From contig JAVSML010024329.1 of NCBI GenBank assembly GCA_038503035.1, forward strand, positions 1-64,000: a DNA stretch of 64,000 bases, given 5' to 3'. Below are positions 1 through 11,766 of this stretch, one piece after another (the stretch's first letter is position 1; every line of letters starts with the position of its first letter). The notes beneath the pieces were generated by a model. That model had not been told where the DNA came from and made no database searches. It saw nothing but the letters and a program-made list of their open reading frames with translations. Source of the DNA: Crocodylus rhombifer (taxonomy: Eukaryota; Chordata; Crocodylia; Crocodylidae). The translations under genes were made by a program, and so were the position numbers.

Positions 1-518
1 CACGTGCTATTCATGAGTATAGAAGAGAAAACTACAGTATAACATTTAGTTAATGTGTTTAGCAAGAAAGGAACATGTTCCTAATGCCAAAAGTAGCCAT
101 TTAGAACGTAACAGGTATAACAGCCTCAGTTTATTGCCTGTATAAATATCTCAGTCAGAGATCTTAGGTTTAGGAGGCACCAAAGCCAAAGTACCCAATT
201 ACAATAGCAATTATAAAATATTTACAAGTACTGAAGGCTCTCTCCAGGATAATCAGGTTATTAATCATCATTCTGAAATACAGGCTGGAATGTTTGACAC
301 CCAGATAGAACTGCCCTTAAACAGTAGCCTAGCGTAGAGTCAGATGGACTGTCTTATCAGCATTTAACACACAATCAGCATTACATGAAAGGATAAGGAA
401 GAATAAGCTCTGAAAGTTAAAGGCCAGTATACCCTTCCACAAAATCCATGAGGAGGATATATGACATAAGTCAACTTATCTCAGAAATGTGGAATTTCCA
501 GATGCTATACTACAAATA
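1..518. other. Unassigned AT-rich sequence
   Basis: I see no coding frame, repeat boundary or RNA gene here. It is probably intergenic or intronic DNA. Confidence 0.5.
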
Positions 519-901
519 GGGTGTGTCTATGCACGCTTTCACATGCACCTACACGCATAATGTGCATTAGCCTAATGCATGTTAAGGCAAGTTGGGTGTG
601 CCTATACACATGTACACACTAATGCGCATTAACATGGGTGTGCAGACAGACTTGGGACTAAAGTTGGTCCCAAGTCAATGGACACATTAATGTGTATTAG
701 TGCGTCTATACGTTTGCTAATGTGATTTAGCTATTTGCACATAAATTTGATACCTGCTTTATGCAGGAATCAAATTTAGGATAGAATGGCCTTAAATTGG
801 CATTTTTAAGGTGTATTAAGGGCACGCACATGTAGATCCATGCCTCTTATACACCTTAAATACAGCTAATGAATATTAAATGCACACATGTAGGCACAAC
901 C
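519..901. mobile_element. Non-autonomous TIR element (MITE), 383 bp, 3-bp target duplication ATA
   Basis: The left end reads GGGTGTGTCTATGCAC and the right end, reverse-complemented, reads GGTTGTGCCTACATGTG. ATA flanks the element on both sides (516-518 and 902-904). The interior has no ORF. It contains a hairpin near 745-782 (AAATTTGATACCTGC facing GCAGGAATCAAATTT) that recurs in the element at 59382. A 3-bp duplication and GG-starting ends suggest a PIF/Harbinger relative, but the duplication is not the usual TWA, so the superfamily is an inference. Confidence 0.65.
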
Positions 902-1050
902 ATAGTGATTTTCTCAGACTAAGAAGGAGTGGCCTGGCCAAAAGTGTATGTTGTTATGCTACTGGACAACTAATTCAGATTCTGGTACCTAATCATTTCT
1001 GAAAATTTTGTATTTTTCGGAAGACATGCTGCAACTATCAAGATAGGCAC

Positions 1051-1154
1051 TTGGCTGGGATGGTATAGTCAGGGGTGATCCTGTCTTAAGGATAGGGCTG
1101 GACTGGATAACCTCATGAGATCCCTTCCAGTCCTGTTTTACTATGATCCTATGA
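1051..1154 (+). mobile_element. CR1 3'-end fragment
   Basis: The sequence follows the typical CR1 3' untranslated end: a purine-rich 'ctggactggataacctcatg' segment, then 'cccttccagtcctg', then a tail of two ATGATCCTATGA-like units. Only about 100 bases remain, consistent with CR1's strong 5' truncation. The tail resembles the old CR1 ends at 8300 and 18140. Confidence 0.65.
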
Positions 1155-2023
1155 CCCTAACTGGGTTGTCTGTTCCTCAACAGATTCTAATGATTTACAG
1201 ATTATTAGGAAGCTAATAATAGCATGGTTCGATATAATAAGATTGATAAGGTTACATTAAGATCACAAAATAAACATTACCAATTCTAAAAGTATCAAGC
1301 TGATTATAGAGAATTTCTGGAAGGTATATCATAAAAAACATCTGATAGTTGGTGGAAAAGGCAGTAACATTATAAACTAAGACAACAGTAGTTGCTCACA
1401 TGAGAATTAAGATATATACAGCAATTTATCTTTCACCAAGAAGGCATGCTGAAACAAAGATGAAAAGGATCATTGAAAATATATATATAATAACCCTTCT
1501 TCTGTTAATGACTGGACTATTATCAAATTGCATATCTTTAAAAATTATGGAATGGATATACATCCATTTGCCATACATGATAATTTAACCAAAATCCTAT
1601 ATCTGAAACTTCTGGAACTTGTGGAGCAGAGAGAGGAATAAGAACCTATAATGCATTTCTCTATAATAGGACAAACCAGAGCTCCAGACAGGTATGTTCC
1701 CAAACATTGTAAAAAGGCCAAACTCAGATCCAGACCTAGACTAAAATGTGCACCTTCCATCTATCTGTAACTATGAAATACAGAGTAAAGTATACCCTAA
1801 GGTTCTAGGAATCTTTTGTATATATCTGAATGGAAAGAAATGAAAAATTCCAAGATGTGTTCTATTTGATCCATATAGCCACTACTTTCAATACTTGCAG
1901 TTAATTTTTCACACTTTGGCATATTGTTGACCTACAACCTACAAAAATGCTTCTATCCATGCCTTTTACTTAATGAACCTTGTTTCTTGAACAATCTGAC
2001 ACAGTTCAGTAAAGGAGTTCCAT
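1155..2023. other. Unassigned AT-rich sequence
   Basis: Only short random frames occur, including one of 62 codons at 1400. None shows protein-like composition or a recognisable motif. Confidence 0.5.
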
Positions 2024-2026
2024 AGT

Positions 2027-2563
2027 GGGCGCATCTACACGTGCATTAGGGCACTTTTCCTACTACGCATTAAATGTAGTACCTCCAATGTGGGGGCACC
2101 TATACACAAACAGAAAGGCTGCCCTGGCATGCTGTAATTACAGCGTGTCAGAGCAGACTTCAGCATCTCATGTATCATTGTGTCTGCACTTAAAAATGGT
2201 AATGGGGGTGCTTTAACTAAAACTCATCCAATAAGCTTTATCTAAAGTGCATCATTTTAAAGCATGGTGGCTCCGATACATGAAACTTCCAAGCACTTTA
2301 ATTAGAGTAGCTCATAATTCTTAGAGCTGCTCTAATTAAAGCATCCCTCCCTCCACCCCACCCCACCCCCACACACACACTCCCTGAGCACGTGTATAAA
2401 CACCCTGAGGTACTGTGCATTATGCTGCCTTAATGCACAGTAATAAATGTGCACAGTTTTTAAGTGATGCTTAATGTGCTTTAGTGTAATAGCATGATTT
2501 TTATGTGACACTTTAATGTGCAATAAAATAGGCTATTATGCATTAAAGCATGTAGACATGCCC
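2027..2563. mobile_element. Non-autonomous TIR element with 3-bp duplication AGT, carrying a nested element
   Basis: The left end is GGGCGCATCTACACGTGC. The right end, reverse-complemented, is GGGCATGTCTACATGC. AGT occurs directly before (2024-2026) and after (2564-2566). The interior is rich in ATGCATTAA-like words, as in the element at 519. Bases 2094-2405 look like a separate, later insertion, so the original element was about 225 bp. Confidence 0.7.
2094..2405 (+). mobile_element. Nested TIR element, about 312 bp, of a family repeated at 32125, 39267, 52921 and 58337
   Basis: It starts GGGCACCTATACACA and ends GTGTATAAACACCC, which are inverted copies. Flanking triplets are TGG and TGA. 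The family is marked by CTGTAATTACAG-like and AGAGCAGACTTGATTAAT-like words near one end. Near the other is a palindrome of CTTTAATTAGAG and CTCTAATTAAAG around a GAGCTGCTC core. No ORF is present. Confidence 0.6.
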
Positions 2564-2566
2564 AGT

Positions 2567-3440
2567 TGTGAGTACTTCTTTTTTCTCAAATTACTTTAAA
2601 AATAATCTATTCAAAATAATCAAATTAAAATGGGGCTATAGTCTTCTAGCACACACAGAAATTTGCTTTAGTTGTTACTAGCCTCTTGAAAACACTATTT
2701 GGGGTGATTTTGATTTTAATGTATTGTGTCAGTGACTTCAGTAGGTTTTGGGTGAGACATTTTGGTAACAAAACTAGAGAACCACAAAAGAAGCTGAGGT
2801 ATTCAGTTTTAGGGACCATTTTTGAAAGGATGGATCTCAGCAGTCAGTTTTTTCCCCATACTTATAATATGCAGGTAGCCATGTTTAGTGGCCTGTGAAT
2901 TATTGTATGGTATTAGCTACCACTTGAATACTGCTAGCCATCGATGTAATGCAACAGTACAATTCTGGGAAAGGCCCTTACAGGAGATGAGGGACAGAGA
3001 AAGTCATTGAGGCTCTGACTATATTCCAGAGAAGACTCTCCTAGCTTATACTTAATACTTGGTTGATGATTGCACTGAGTGGCAGAATGGTGCTACCAAA
3101 ATACAATTGTTAGCTTTCTGATTCCACATAGGCTGTTATTGGCAAGCAAAACACGATGAGCACAACAAATATTATTTATTGTTTGATTCCCACTGACTTG
3201 GAGGGGATAATTCCTTTCATTAAAGTTAAGCAGGAGTATAATTGCTTGTGGAATCAAAGTGTAAATTTAGACTGTGCTGATAATGATGCTCTTGTAATAA
3301 GATATGCTGAAGTTTGCCTAGAAACTCTGCTTCACCTTCTTTCACTGTAAATTTGGTGAGAGGAGGTAGGTTAGCAGGAAAAAGGGAAGCTTTCAGGACC
3401 AAGGAGCAGGACAACTTACAAGGGAGTTTGCTAGGGGGAG
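2567..3440. other. Unassigned sequence
   Basis: No element boundary, conserved frame or RNA signal was seen. The 5' part of the old CR1 that follows may extend back into 3350-3480, but I cannot place its start. Confidence 0.45.
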
Positions 3441-3461
3441 GTGGTAAGACTCTGATACATC

Positions 3462-4260
3462 CTCAGCCATGAGAAGTTCATCAATTTAATGAAAGAGACC
3501 TCTAGGACTGTGGAGGAAGGACTACCAGAGGCAGCACTGAAAAAGGAAGAGAACATGGATTCCCAGGAACATGGAAGCTGGAAGCTTGTGACCTCTGGGA
3601 GCAAACAGAAGTCTTCATCCCTGTCTGCTGCAGTTTGCCTGGGGAACAGATACAGAGCCCTAAGAACAGAAAAAAAGGAGCACGGTCCATCAGTGGAAGA
3701 GACCAGGCAAGGCATCCCCAAGGTTGGGAGGATTGAGACCACTGCCACCAAGAGGAAGCGATAGGTGGTGATGATTGGAGACTGTCTTCTGTGGGGGACA
3801 GAGGCATCTCTCTGGCAGCCTGACCTGTTCTGTTGGGAGGTTTGCTGCTTGCCAGAAACCTAGATCTGAGCAGTCATTGAAGGATTATTGAGACTCATCT
3901 GGCCCTATGACTACTGCTCCATGCTGCACCATGGGCACCAATGATACTGCCAGGTGAACCTGAGCAGATCAAAAGTGACTGCATGGCTCTGGGTGCAAAG
4001 GTGAAGGAGACAGTGGCTCAGGTAGTGTTCTCCTTGGTCCTTCTGGTCATAAGGAAAGGCCCGGGCAGGAACAGATGCATCCTACAGATCAATGCATGCT
4101 TGCACAGATGGTGTCACCATCAAGGTTTCAGCATCATTGACCATGGGATGTTGTTCCAAGAAGATGGATTGCTAGAAGAGAGTTGATCCACCTGATGAAG
4201 AGAGGGAAGAGCTTCTTCATAGACAGGCTCTCTAACCTAGTAAAGAGGGCTTTAGACTAG
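3462..4260 (+). pseudogene. Decayed CR1 ORF1 (SGNH/GDSL esterase-like)
   Basis: This relic aligns by eye with the intact ORF1 at 41390. Block I reads VVMIGDCLLWGTE near 3766-3804, corresponding to VFVVGDSILQGTE. Block III appears as MGTNDTAR near 3928-3951 in another frame. Block V (DGL) occurs near 4163, followed by LSNLVKRALD and a stop at 4258-4260, matching the usual ORF1 end. The catalytic serine has become cysteine (GDC) and there are several frameshifts, so no product is expected. In CR1, ORF1 is an RNA-binding protein with an esterase domain whose role in retrotransposition is not settled. Confidence 0.75.
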
Positions 4261-4389
4261 GTTTCCCAGGGGATGGAATCTAAAGCCCTGAGGTAAGTGA
4301 TAAAGCAGGTACCCTAGGGGAAGTACAGGCAGGAGGGGACAACGGTGGAAGCCTTCTCATTGTTCCTGAGAAAGTAGGGCAATTGCACA

Positions 4390-6173
4390 GTTACCAAATT
4401 GGAAGTCCTTGTACAGTCATGAAACTATGATGTGTTTGGTATAACAGAGACTTGATGGGATAGCTCACATGACAAGAACACTTTCATGGATGGGTATAAA
4501 ATGTTCAAAAAGGACAGAAGAGGAGTAGTAGTTTCTGTTTATGAAAAATTGCTGTATGATTACTCAGAAATACAGTATGAAACTGGAGATAGGTCTTTGG
4601 AAAATCTCTGGGTTAGGTTCAGAGGGAACAACAACAAGGGTGATGTCATGGTGGGGGTCTGCTACAGACCACCAGACCAGGAGGATGAGGTGGATGAGGC
4701 TTTCTTAGAACAGCTAGTGGAAGTTTCCCAGTCACAGGCCTTGTTTCTCATGGCAGACTTCAATCATCCTGATGTCTGCCAGAAGGACAATACAGCAGTG
4801 CACAGGTGATCCAGGAAGTTTTTGGAGAGTGCTAGGGACAACATCCTGGTACAAGTTTTGGGGAGGCCAACCAGGGGACATGCTCTTTTTGATTTGCTCC
4901 TCGCAAATAGGGAAGAATTGGTGGGAAATGTAGTAGTGGATGGCATCTTGGGGAGCAGTGACCATGAAATGATTGGGTTAAGGATCCTGAGGAAAGGAAG
5001 GAAGGATAGCAGCAGACAAAGCAGCCTGAACTTCAGAAAAGCAGACTCAGAAACTGATAGGCAGGATCCTCTGGGAGGCCAGGAGAGCTGGCTGTATTTT
5101 AAAGAAACCTTACTGAGGTATCAGAAACAAATCATTCCAACACACAGGCAGACTAGCAAGTATGGCAGAAGATCCTTGTGGCTTAGCAGAGAACTCTTCA
5201 GTGAGCTAAAACACAAAAATACAAGAAGTAGAAACTTGAATAAACAACTAGGGACAGATATAAGAGTATTGCTCTGGCATGTAGGGCTGAAATCGGGAAA
5301 GCCAAAATGCAACTGGAGTTACAAGTAGCAAGGGATGTGAAGGGTGACAAGAAGGGTTTCTACAAGTATATCAGCAACAAGAGGAAGATCAGGGAAAGTG
5401 TGTGTCCCTTACTGAATGGGGGCAGGCAACCTAGTTACAACTTAGATGATGAGGAAAAGGCTGAAGTACTCAATGCCTTTTTCACCTGAATCTTCACTGA
5501 CAAGGTGTCACCAGACTACTGCATGGGTGACTGGTGCCTCCTGAGTCTGTGGGGGTGGGGCACCAGATCACCAATGGGGTGTGGGAGGAGGTCCCCCAGC
5601 AGCCAATCACCAAGTCAGTGGCGAAACCAGAAGTGCACTTCCGGTTTTGCGGCTGGCACTTCCAGGGGGTGCAAGGCTGATCTTAGAGGGTGCATGTGTA
5701 CCCAGGTGCACTCCGTATGTGTTGCCAAAGGCACCTGGCAGCATAGATTGAAGAGAAAGTGACCAGCCAACAATGGTGAAAGAACAGGTTGAGGACTATT
5801 TAGAAAAACTGGACATGTACAAGTCCATGGAGGCAGACACAATGTACCCAAGAGTGTTCAAGGAGTTGGCTGATATGTAATGCACCCATGGCGATGGGAA
5901 TGATGTTGGGGACTGACTAGCTAAGCAGCATCTCTTCAGAAAAAGACCTGCAGAAAAGGGTTACAGTGGATGAAAAGCTGAATATGACAGTGTCCCCTTG
6001 TTGTGAAGAGGGCTAACAGCATACTGGGCTGCATTAGTAGGAGTATTGCCAGCAGATTGAGTGAAGTGATTGTTCCCCTCTATTCAGCACTGGTGAGGCC
6101 ACATCTGGAGTACTGTGTCTAGTTCTGTCCCCCTCTCCCCCACTACAGAAAGGATGTGGACAAATTCGAGAGG
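4390..6173 (+). pseudogene. Decayed CR1 ORF2 (APE endonuclease, RT fragments)
   Basis: The endonuclease starts with FGITET followed by a stop, then WDS, near 4435-4465. It continues through YKMFKKDRRGVVVSVYEK, VGVCYRPPDQ (4651-4680) and MADFNHPDV (4750-4776), where the usual GDFN is ADFN. SSDHEMI follows near 4955. Open stretches are 4486-4809, 4822-5328 and 5307-5489 in shifting frames. The frame reaches FFT at 5487, then meets the GC-rich insertion. VKEQVEDYLEKLDMYKS resumes at 5776. After about 5880 most of the RT palm is missing. Inactive; older than its neighbours judging by stop density. Confidence 0.8.
5515..5758. repeat. GC-rich 244-bp repeat inserted in the old CR1 ORF2
   Basis: CR1 coding homology stops at about 5514 and resumes after 5759 in the same protein region. 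Near-identical octamers flank the block: GTCACCAG at 5507-5514 and GTGACCAG at 5759-5766. This suggests an 8-bp target duplication with one later change, as made by hAT transposases. The interior word GGGTGCATGTGTACCC recurs as GGGTGCACATGCACCC at 14430-14445, so it belongs to a repeat family. No clear terminal inverted repeat was seen. Confidence 0.5.
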
Positions 6174-7900
6174 AAATCTGGTCGCTAGGAAATCTGGTTG
6201 TCACACCAGACGACAAAGCAAACCTATTTAATGACTTCTTTGACTTCATTTTCCTGAGCAGGGACTGGATCAGCCCCAATACCGGGCCCCCCTCAGTGCC
6301 CAGGGGAGGCGTACCTAGGCAAAGGGTCAGGGAAAATCTAGTCAGGGAACTTCTGGAGGGACTAGATGTATTCAAATAAGCTGGTCCGGACAATCTCCAC
6401 CCCAGAGTGCTGAGGGAATTAGCTGAGGTTGTTGCAGACCCCTGGCATGGCTTTATGAGCACTCGTGGTGCTCTGGTGTGGTGTCAGAGGACTGGAAGAG
6501 GGCCAACATGGTTCCCATCTTCAAAAAAGGGAACAAGGAGGACCCGGGAAACTATAGGCCAGTTAGTCTTACCTCGATCCTGGGTGAGCTTTTTGAGAGA
6601 ATTATCCTGGCACATGTCCATGAGAGGCCAGCAGGGGAGGTTATGCTTAGGGGAAACCAACACAGGGTCATTAGAGGCAGGTCCTGTCAGACCAACCTGG
6701 TGGCCTTCTATGACCAGGCCACCAAATCCTTAGATGCAGGGGTAGCAGTGGACATAGTCTTTCTGGACTTTCGGAAGGCCTTCGACACTGTCTCTCACCC
6801 CGTTCTCATTAAAAAACTGGGGGACTGTGGTGTCACCTACACAGTCAAATGGGTCGCCAACTAGCTGGAGGGCCACACCCAGAAAGTGGTGGTGGATGGG
6901 TCATTTTTGACCTGGAGGGATGTGGGCAGGGGGGTTCAGCAGGCCTCGGTCCTCAGGCCTGCACTGTTCAACATCTTCATCAGTGACTTGGACAAGGGGG
7001 TAAAAAGCACCCTGTTCAAATTTGCTGATGACACTAAGATGTGGGGGGATGTGGGCACACTAGAAGGGAGGAATAGGCTGCAATTGGACCTAGACAGGTT
7101 ACAGGGGTGGGCGGATGAGAATAGGATGGGATTCAACACTGACAAGTGCAAGGTGCTGCACCTGGGGAGGAACAATCAGCACCATACCTACAGGCTGGGG
7201 AACTCCCTTCTCATCAGTGCAGAGGCAGAAAAGGATCTTGGAGTCATCACTGATGCCAAGATGAACATGGGCCGGCAGTGTGGGGATGCGGTCAGGAAGG
7301 CCAGCCACACCTTGTCGTGCATCCACAGATGCATCTCAAGTAAGTCCAAGGAGCTGATCCTCCCCCTCTATGCGGCACTGGTCAGGCCACAGTTGGAGCA
7401 CTGTGTCCAGTTCTGGGCGCCACACTTCAAGAGGGATGTGGACAATATGGAGATGGTCCAGAGGAGGGCCACTCGCATGATCAGGGGCAGCAGGGCAGGC
7501 CCTAGGAGGAGAGGCTACGGGACCTGAACCTGTTCAGCCTCCGCAAGAGAGGCTGAGGGGGGATCTAGTGGCCTGTTACAAACTAGTCAGAGGGGACCAG
7601 CAGGCACTGGGGGAGTCCCTGTTCCCCCCAGCACTACCAGTTGTGACTAGGACTAATGGTCACAAGCTGGCAGAAGGTAAATTCAGATTAGACAGCAGGA
7701 GGCGCGACTTCATGGTCAGGGCAGCTAGGATCTGGAACCAACTTCCAAGAGAAGTGGTGCTGGCTCCTACCCTGGGGGTCTTTAAGAGGAGGCTAGACAA
7801 GCACCTTGCTGGGGTCGTTGAACCCCAGTACTATTTCCTGCCATGGCAGGGGGTCAGACTTGGTGATCTGCTCAGGTCCCTTCCAACTCTACAATCTATG
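6173..7900 (+). mobile_element. Younger CR1 (subfamily 2), 5'-truncated, inserted inside the old CR1
   Basis: This copy matches the minus-strand CR1 at 54960-58005, for example LVVTPDDKANLFNDFF here and LVIIPDDKANIFNDFF there. It starts within the region between endonuclease and RT and runs through the RT to a 3' end (ggtgatctgctcaggtccct, then acaatctatg at 7891-7900). The old CR1 reads CAAATTCGAGAG to its left and GTCCAGCAGAGG to its right. Those join into one continuous segment, also seen intact at 16861, which proves the nesting. Confidence 0.85.
6183..7828 (+). pseudogene. CR1 ORF2 3' part (reverse transcriptase and C-terminal domain), degraded
   Basis: RT motifs in order: NYRPVSLTSILGELFERII near 6550-6606; VFLDFRKAFDTVSHP near 6757-6801; a damaged GVPQGSVLGP box, here GVQQASVLRP, near 6931-6960; FADDTKMWG near 7018-7044 with both catalytic aspartates; then DKCKVLHLGR near 7141. 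A stop follows VAN at 6862-6864 and another ends the frame at 7525-7527. A shift leads to the C-terminal frame from 7568, with NQLPREVV and TLGVFKRRLDKHLAG. The endonuclease is absent through 5' truncation. Not functional. Confidence 0.85.
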
Positions 7901-8315
7901 TGGGTCCAGCAGAGGACAACAAAAATGGTGAGGGGACTGGGGAAAATGACTTATGAGGAGAAGCTGAGGGAACTGGACTTCTTTAGTTTTGAGAAGAGAA
8001 GACTGAGGGAGGATTTAACAGCAGCTTCCAGGTTCCAAAGACTGTGGAGCTAAACTGTTCTCAGTGGTGGCAGATAAAAGAACAAGGAGCAATGGTTTCA
8101 CATTGCACCAAGGAAAGTTTAGGTTAGATATTAGGAAAAACTTTCTCACTGGGTTGGAACAGGTTACCCAGAGAGGTTGTGGGTTTTTAAGACCCAGGTA
8201 GACAAAGTCTTGGGTGGAATGATACAGTTGGGGATGGTCTTGTTTTGAGCAAGGGTGTGACCTAGGTAATTGCGTGACGTCCCCCCCCACCCTAATTTTC
8301 TATGATTATGTGTCA
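7901..8315 (+). mobile_element. Old CR1, 3' end (continuation after nested insertion)
   Basis: Homology to the old CR1 at 16880-17157 and 18008-18160 resumes directly after the nested copy: the RT C-terminal region (YEEKLRELDFFSFEKRRLR), then NKEQWFHIAP-like and LDIRKNFL-like segments. The 3' untranslated end has an interrupted ctgacctaggt...tttctatgatta tail. Confidence 0.8.
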
Positions 8316-11300
8316 TTTAGTGTCTGTCACCTGTACTATAACTCCAATTCTCCTTTTCTTGATTGATTTGAGGTTGAAAGAGGGAAATCATACCATGTCA
8401 TTCTTGGTGTTGAAGATTTTGAGTGCTTCTCTCAACTGGCAGCCAGGACTGACACTAAACTCTCTTTACAGAAGCTTTCTTTTCCTAGCCCATGTCAGAG
8501 TGGCACTAGAAACAACAGCAATGTCTTCTTCCAGTTTGGTAATATTCAATGAAAGAATTCAAGTTTAACTGAAGAACGAGAGAGATGCCTCTGAAATCCA
8601 ATAAAAATTATTACACCATCCTCTACAGGACAGATGTGAAAGTTTATCTAATAATTGTTTGCAAAAGGCTTTAAGAGTCTCAGATGAAAGCAAAAGTTCA
8701 GGTAATAATTAATATTGATGATGATTATGATTTTGGAGGGGCATAGTAGAATCTATCTAGCTACAGGTTTCACATGAATGAATTAACAATTTGGTCCAGA
8801 CTTGTGTTGAAGGACACTCCCAGTCAACCCAACTATAAAACGGGTACCTAGTTCTTTGGACTGAAGATGTTAAAGGTGGCTAGGCATAATGCTACCTGCA
8901 TCAGAGTGAAAACAGATGTTGCCAAATAAAGCAGATCATCTCCCTGCTTTCTGTGGTGAAACACATATTATCTGTTGTCCATCATCATGAGGGATAATGG
9001 GCAACATGTTCCACTTACCCAGAGACTGCCCACATCTTTTGCTGCCCGTCCTCCTCCCCCCCCGGTTGGGTTCTGCTCCAATCTGTGCCAACTTCATGCA
9101 GAAGCACAGATCAGTGTTGGTCCCAGCGCTAAGGCATGGGGCCCAGAGAATCCTAGGGTTGGTCTCTGTAACTGGGGAACCTCAACTTTCACTGAAACTT
9201 TTACAGAAAGGTACCTGAGGTTCCCTAGGGATGTCTCTGCAAGTGGGCAAAACCTGACAGGTGCCCCCAGGGCTTAAAGAGCCTGATCCTGTGCAGGAAT
9301 TCCTGCAGGACTGGGCCTCTGATGCCAGAGGTAACTGGAGAATGTGAGCGGCAAATAGACCTCTGCCGCAATAAAGCAACACTATTTTTCAATGCCCTTT
9401 GTCAATGTAGCATGACAACGGGTAGAGATGTCTCTCTGTTAGCCATTTGTGCCACCATACATTTTTTTATGGAGGCACAAATATGATGTCAGTAAATGTC
9501 TGTTTCTACCCTCAGTGTCATATGGGCTGCTGTATCTTAACCATGCTTGTTCTATGGGTCGCTGAGGGAAGTAAAGCTTGAGGAAGGAACAAAGGCAACT
9601 CTTTATTCAGAACTGAAGAAAGACAGCAATTGGCCTCTGATGTCATATTTTTAGCATTTAATTTCATGTTTCTTTCCATCGCTTGTGTTATATTTTTCCC
9701 TGCCTTCTTGTACAGAAGCTTAGCCACCATTATCTAGCCTAGTCCTTTATTACTCTATTTGAAGTAATTTTAGTGTCCCAACCCCATGTCCCTCTTTCAT
9801 TAACAGAAGTGGAAATTCTCGTATAAAAGTGTAGCAAGACTGAATTGTACATAACATGACTACATCCAGATGTTACTTCAAATCTCATAAAACAGAAGGT
9901 GGGTAATTAAATGATTTATTCGCTTTTTTATCTTCCCACTGAAACAAAGACTTTCCATCCCAAGCCAGTAAGGTTTTTATTTGCCAACTTTCTTCAAACC
10001 TGACACATAGACAATGCAACAGAAAGACTGAGTTGTCTGTTCTCAGAGCCTCTGCCATGAGCTCCCTTGGTAAATCTTTACATCTCCATTTTTATCTATT
10101 ATTTTGAGCTCAGTGAGTTGGATAAATGATCACATGACAATTTTACAGCTCATGTCAAATTCTTCAAGTATTTTCAGGATCTTGTCTTATTAACGCCATG
10201 GAATGTACCTCTGTCTTACCAATGTATTCTTTTTTTCTTTCATTACATTCCATCTTCCCACTTTCAAATAGTTCTGCACTGGCCTACCAAGTTGATTCAA
10301 TATTGTGCCTCCTCTTCTTTTCTTTTCTCAGCTGGGAGTTTTGAAAGAGCCTAGGGGAGTTTCTTTAGGAGTTAGGCATCCAACACAATTATTCTTCCAT
10401 GGAAATCCCAGAGTTTGTTCAATTTAATTACCATAAAAAATTTGTTTCTGGCATACCTTACTTTTATTTTTTAAAAAACATCTACAGCACTGAAGGAACA
10501 AGTTATGTGTACCTTAAGAAAAAACTCACCCCATGCCATGCATGCCATTTTAATAAACAAAGACAAATATCAAACACAAGACAGAATACCAGTTTTGCGG
10601 TAACAGCCCTCCAAATCCTGGTTACAAGTGGAAAATAGGAGCATAAGATCCACATGACACAAAGGAGTTAGACTTGGGTCTACAAAAGGATTTAGCCTTA
10701 GTGCCCCTCAGTATCGCCAGGTGTACAATTCACAGACTGGAGTTAGCAATCTAATGCCCCAGGTCTAGTGTTGTGCAAACAGGAGAAGTCAGCACATACA
10801 AATGAAATTCTCAATTGTTAGCTTGCTAAGCACAGGTGACTGCAGCCCTGAGATAGACATCCATGTGAGACCGGGTTTCATAGCCCAGAAATCTTTCCCA
10901 GACTTAATCACCTACATCATTCTTTCGGAGATGGATGACTGACACTCTTTTTTTCTGAAGAGTAGTGGTTGCCATGGTAGCCCATCCTTAATGTGGAAAT
11001 GGAAGACCTAACTTTGGTTCAGCAACTAGCAAGCACAGTATGTGGATCCAATTATTTGTAATCCCATGTAGAGAGAACTCTTTTGCACCGTGGGAGATCC
11101 CTAGTAATCCTGTGCTTCATGGGTTTTGCTGGGCACAGGCAGAGGTAAGAAGGGATTTTTCCCCCTCATGGATATTTTGTTGTTGTTGGGGTTTTTAGCT
11201 TTTGGTTTACTTAATTCTTGGGTTTTGTTTTGGGGAAAAAGAAGGGATTGGAGGAATTGTCATCCTCTCAAACACTGGATGTTGACTGCAGTTAAAGCTG

Positions 11301-11389
11301 GGAGTTTTGACTGAGATGTACTGGTGCTCCTACCAGCACTTGAAATAGTCAAAAGTCCTACCTAGAGTGCCCTGCATCTCTTTTCAGAG
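8316..11389. other. Unassigned sequence, no gene recognised
   Basis: About 3 kb of AT-rich DNA. A GC-richer patch at 8990-9330 has two overlapping short open frames (100 and 73 codons) without recognisable motifs; a run of cytosines makes them proline-rich. T- and G-rich low-complexity sequence occurs at 11150-11240. Nothing supports a gene. Confidence 0.5.
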
Positions 11390-11766
11390 TGAAACCAATC
11401 ACTAAATTTGGGACTGGAAAGGATTTTTTCACTCCGTCAGCTTGGCAAGATCTGTGAGGACTTGGGCCTTCTTCAGCAGCATGGAGCATGGTCCTCTTCT
11501 TAGGATCCACTAAACATATATTAACTAATTACTTCTCCACTATTGCACTTCACTGGGCATTGGCAGTGCCCTTATTACTTTGCTTTACCCATGGCATATG
11601 CTTGGGTGTTTTTGGTGTTCCTAGTTTTGTGCCTTGTAAACTCTGACATGTGAGGCCTAGAAGTGGAAGATTTTTAGGAATCGTTCAGTAAACAGTTGCC
11701 TGGAATGGCAAGGGACAGACTTGATGGGCCAGAAGATGCCCTCCAGTCCTATCTTCTTATGGCTTC
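11390..11766 (+). mobile_element. Possible ancient LINE (CR1/L3-like) 3' untranslated remnant
   Basis: The stretch ends with GGGACAGACTTGATGGGCC, then CCTCCAGTCCTATCTTCTTATGG, the general layout of old vertebrate CR1/L3 3' ends. The preceding 'cttcttcagcagcatggagc' segment fits the same type. There is no coding part. Assignment rests on resemblance to remembered family layout and is weak. Confidence 0.35.

Larger units (their letters stand above)
3462..6173 (+). mobile_element. Old CR1 retrotransposon, 5' and middle part (interrupted; continues at 7901)
   Basis: In order along the plus strand lie relics of ORF1 (esterase), ORF2 endonuclease, the start of the RT, and the RT C-terminal region. 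Many stops and frameshifts are present. Two insertions interrupt it: a GC-rich repeat at 5515-5758 and a younger CR1 at 6173-7900. Around 5880 the copy jumps from the early RT region (EKLDMYKS...) to the late RT region (EKDLQKRVTVDEKLNM), so the RT core has been deleted. The same old subfamily occurs at 16525-18160. Confidence 0.85.
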
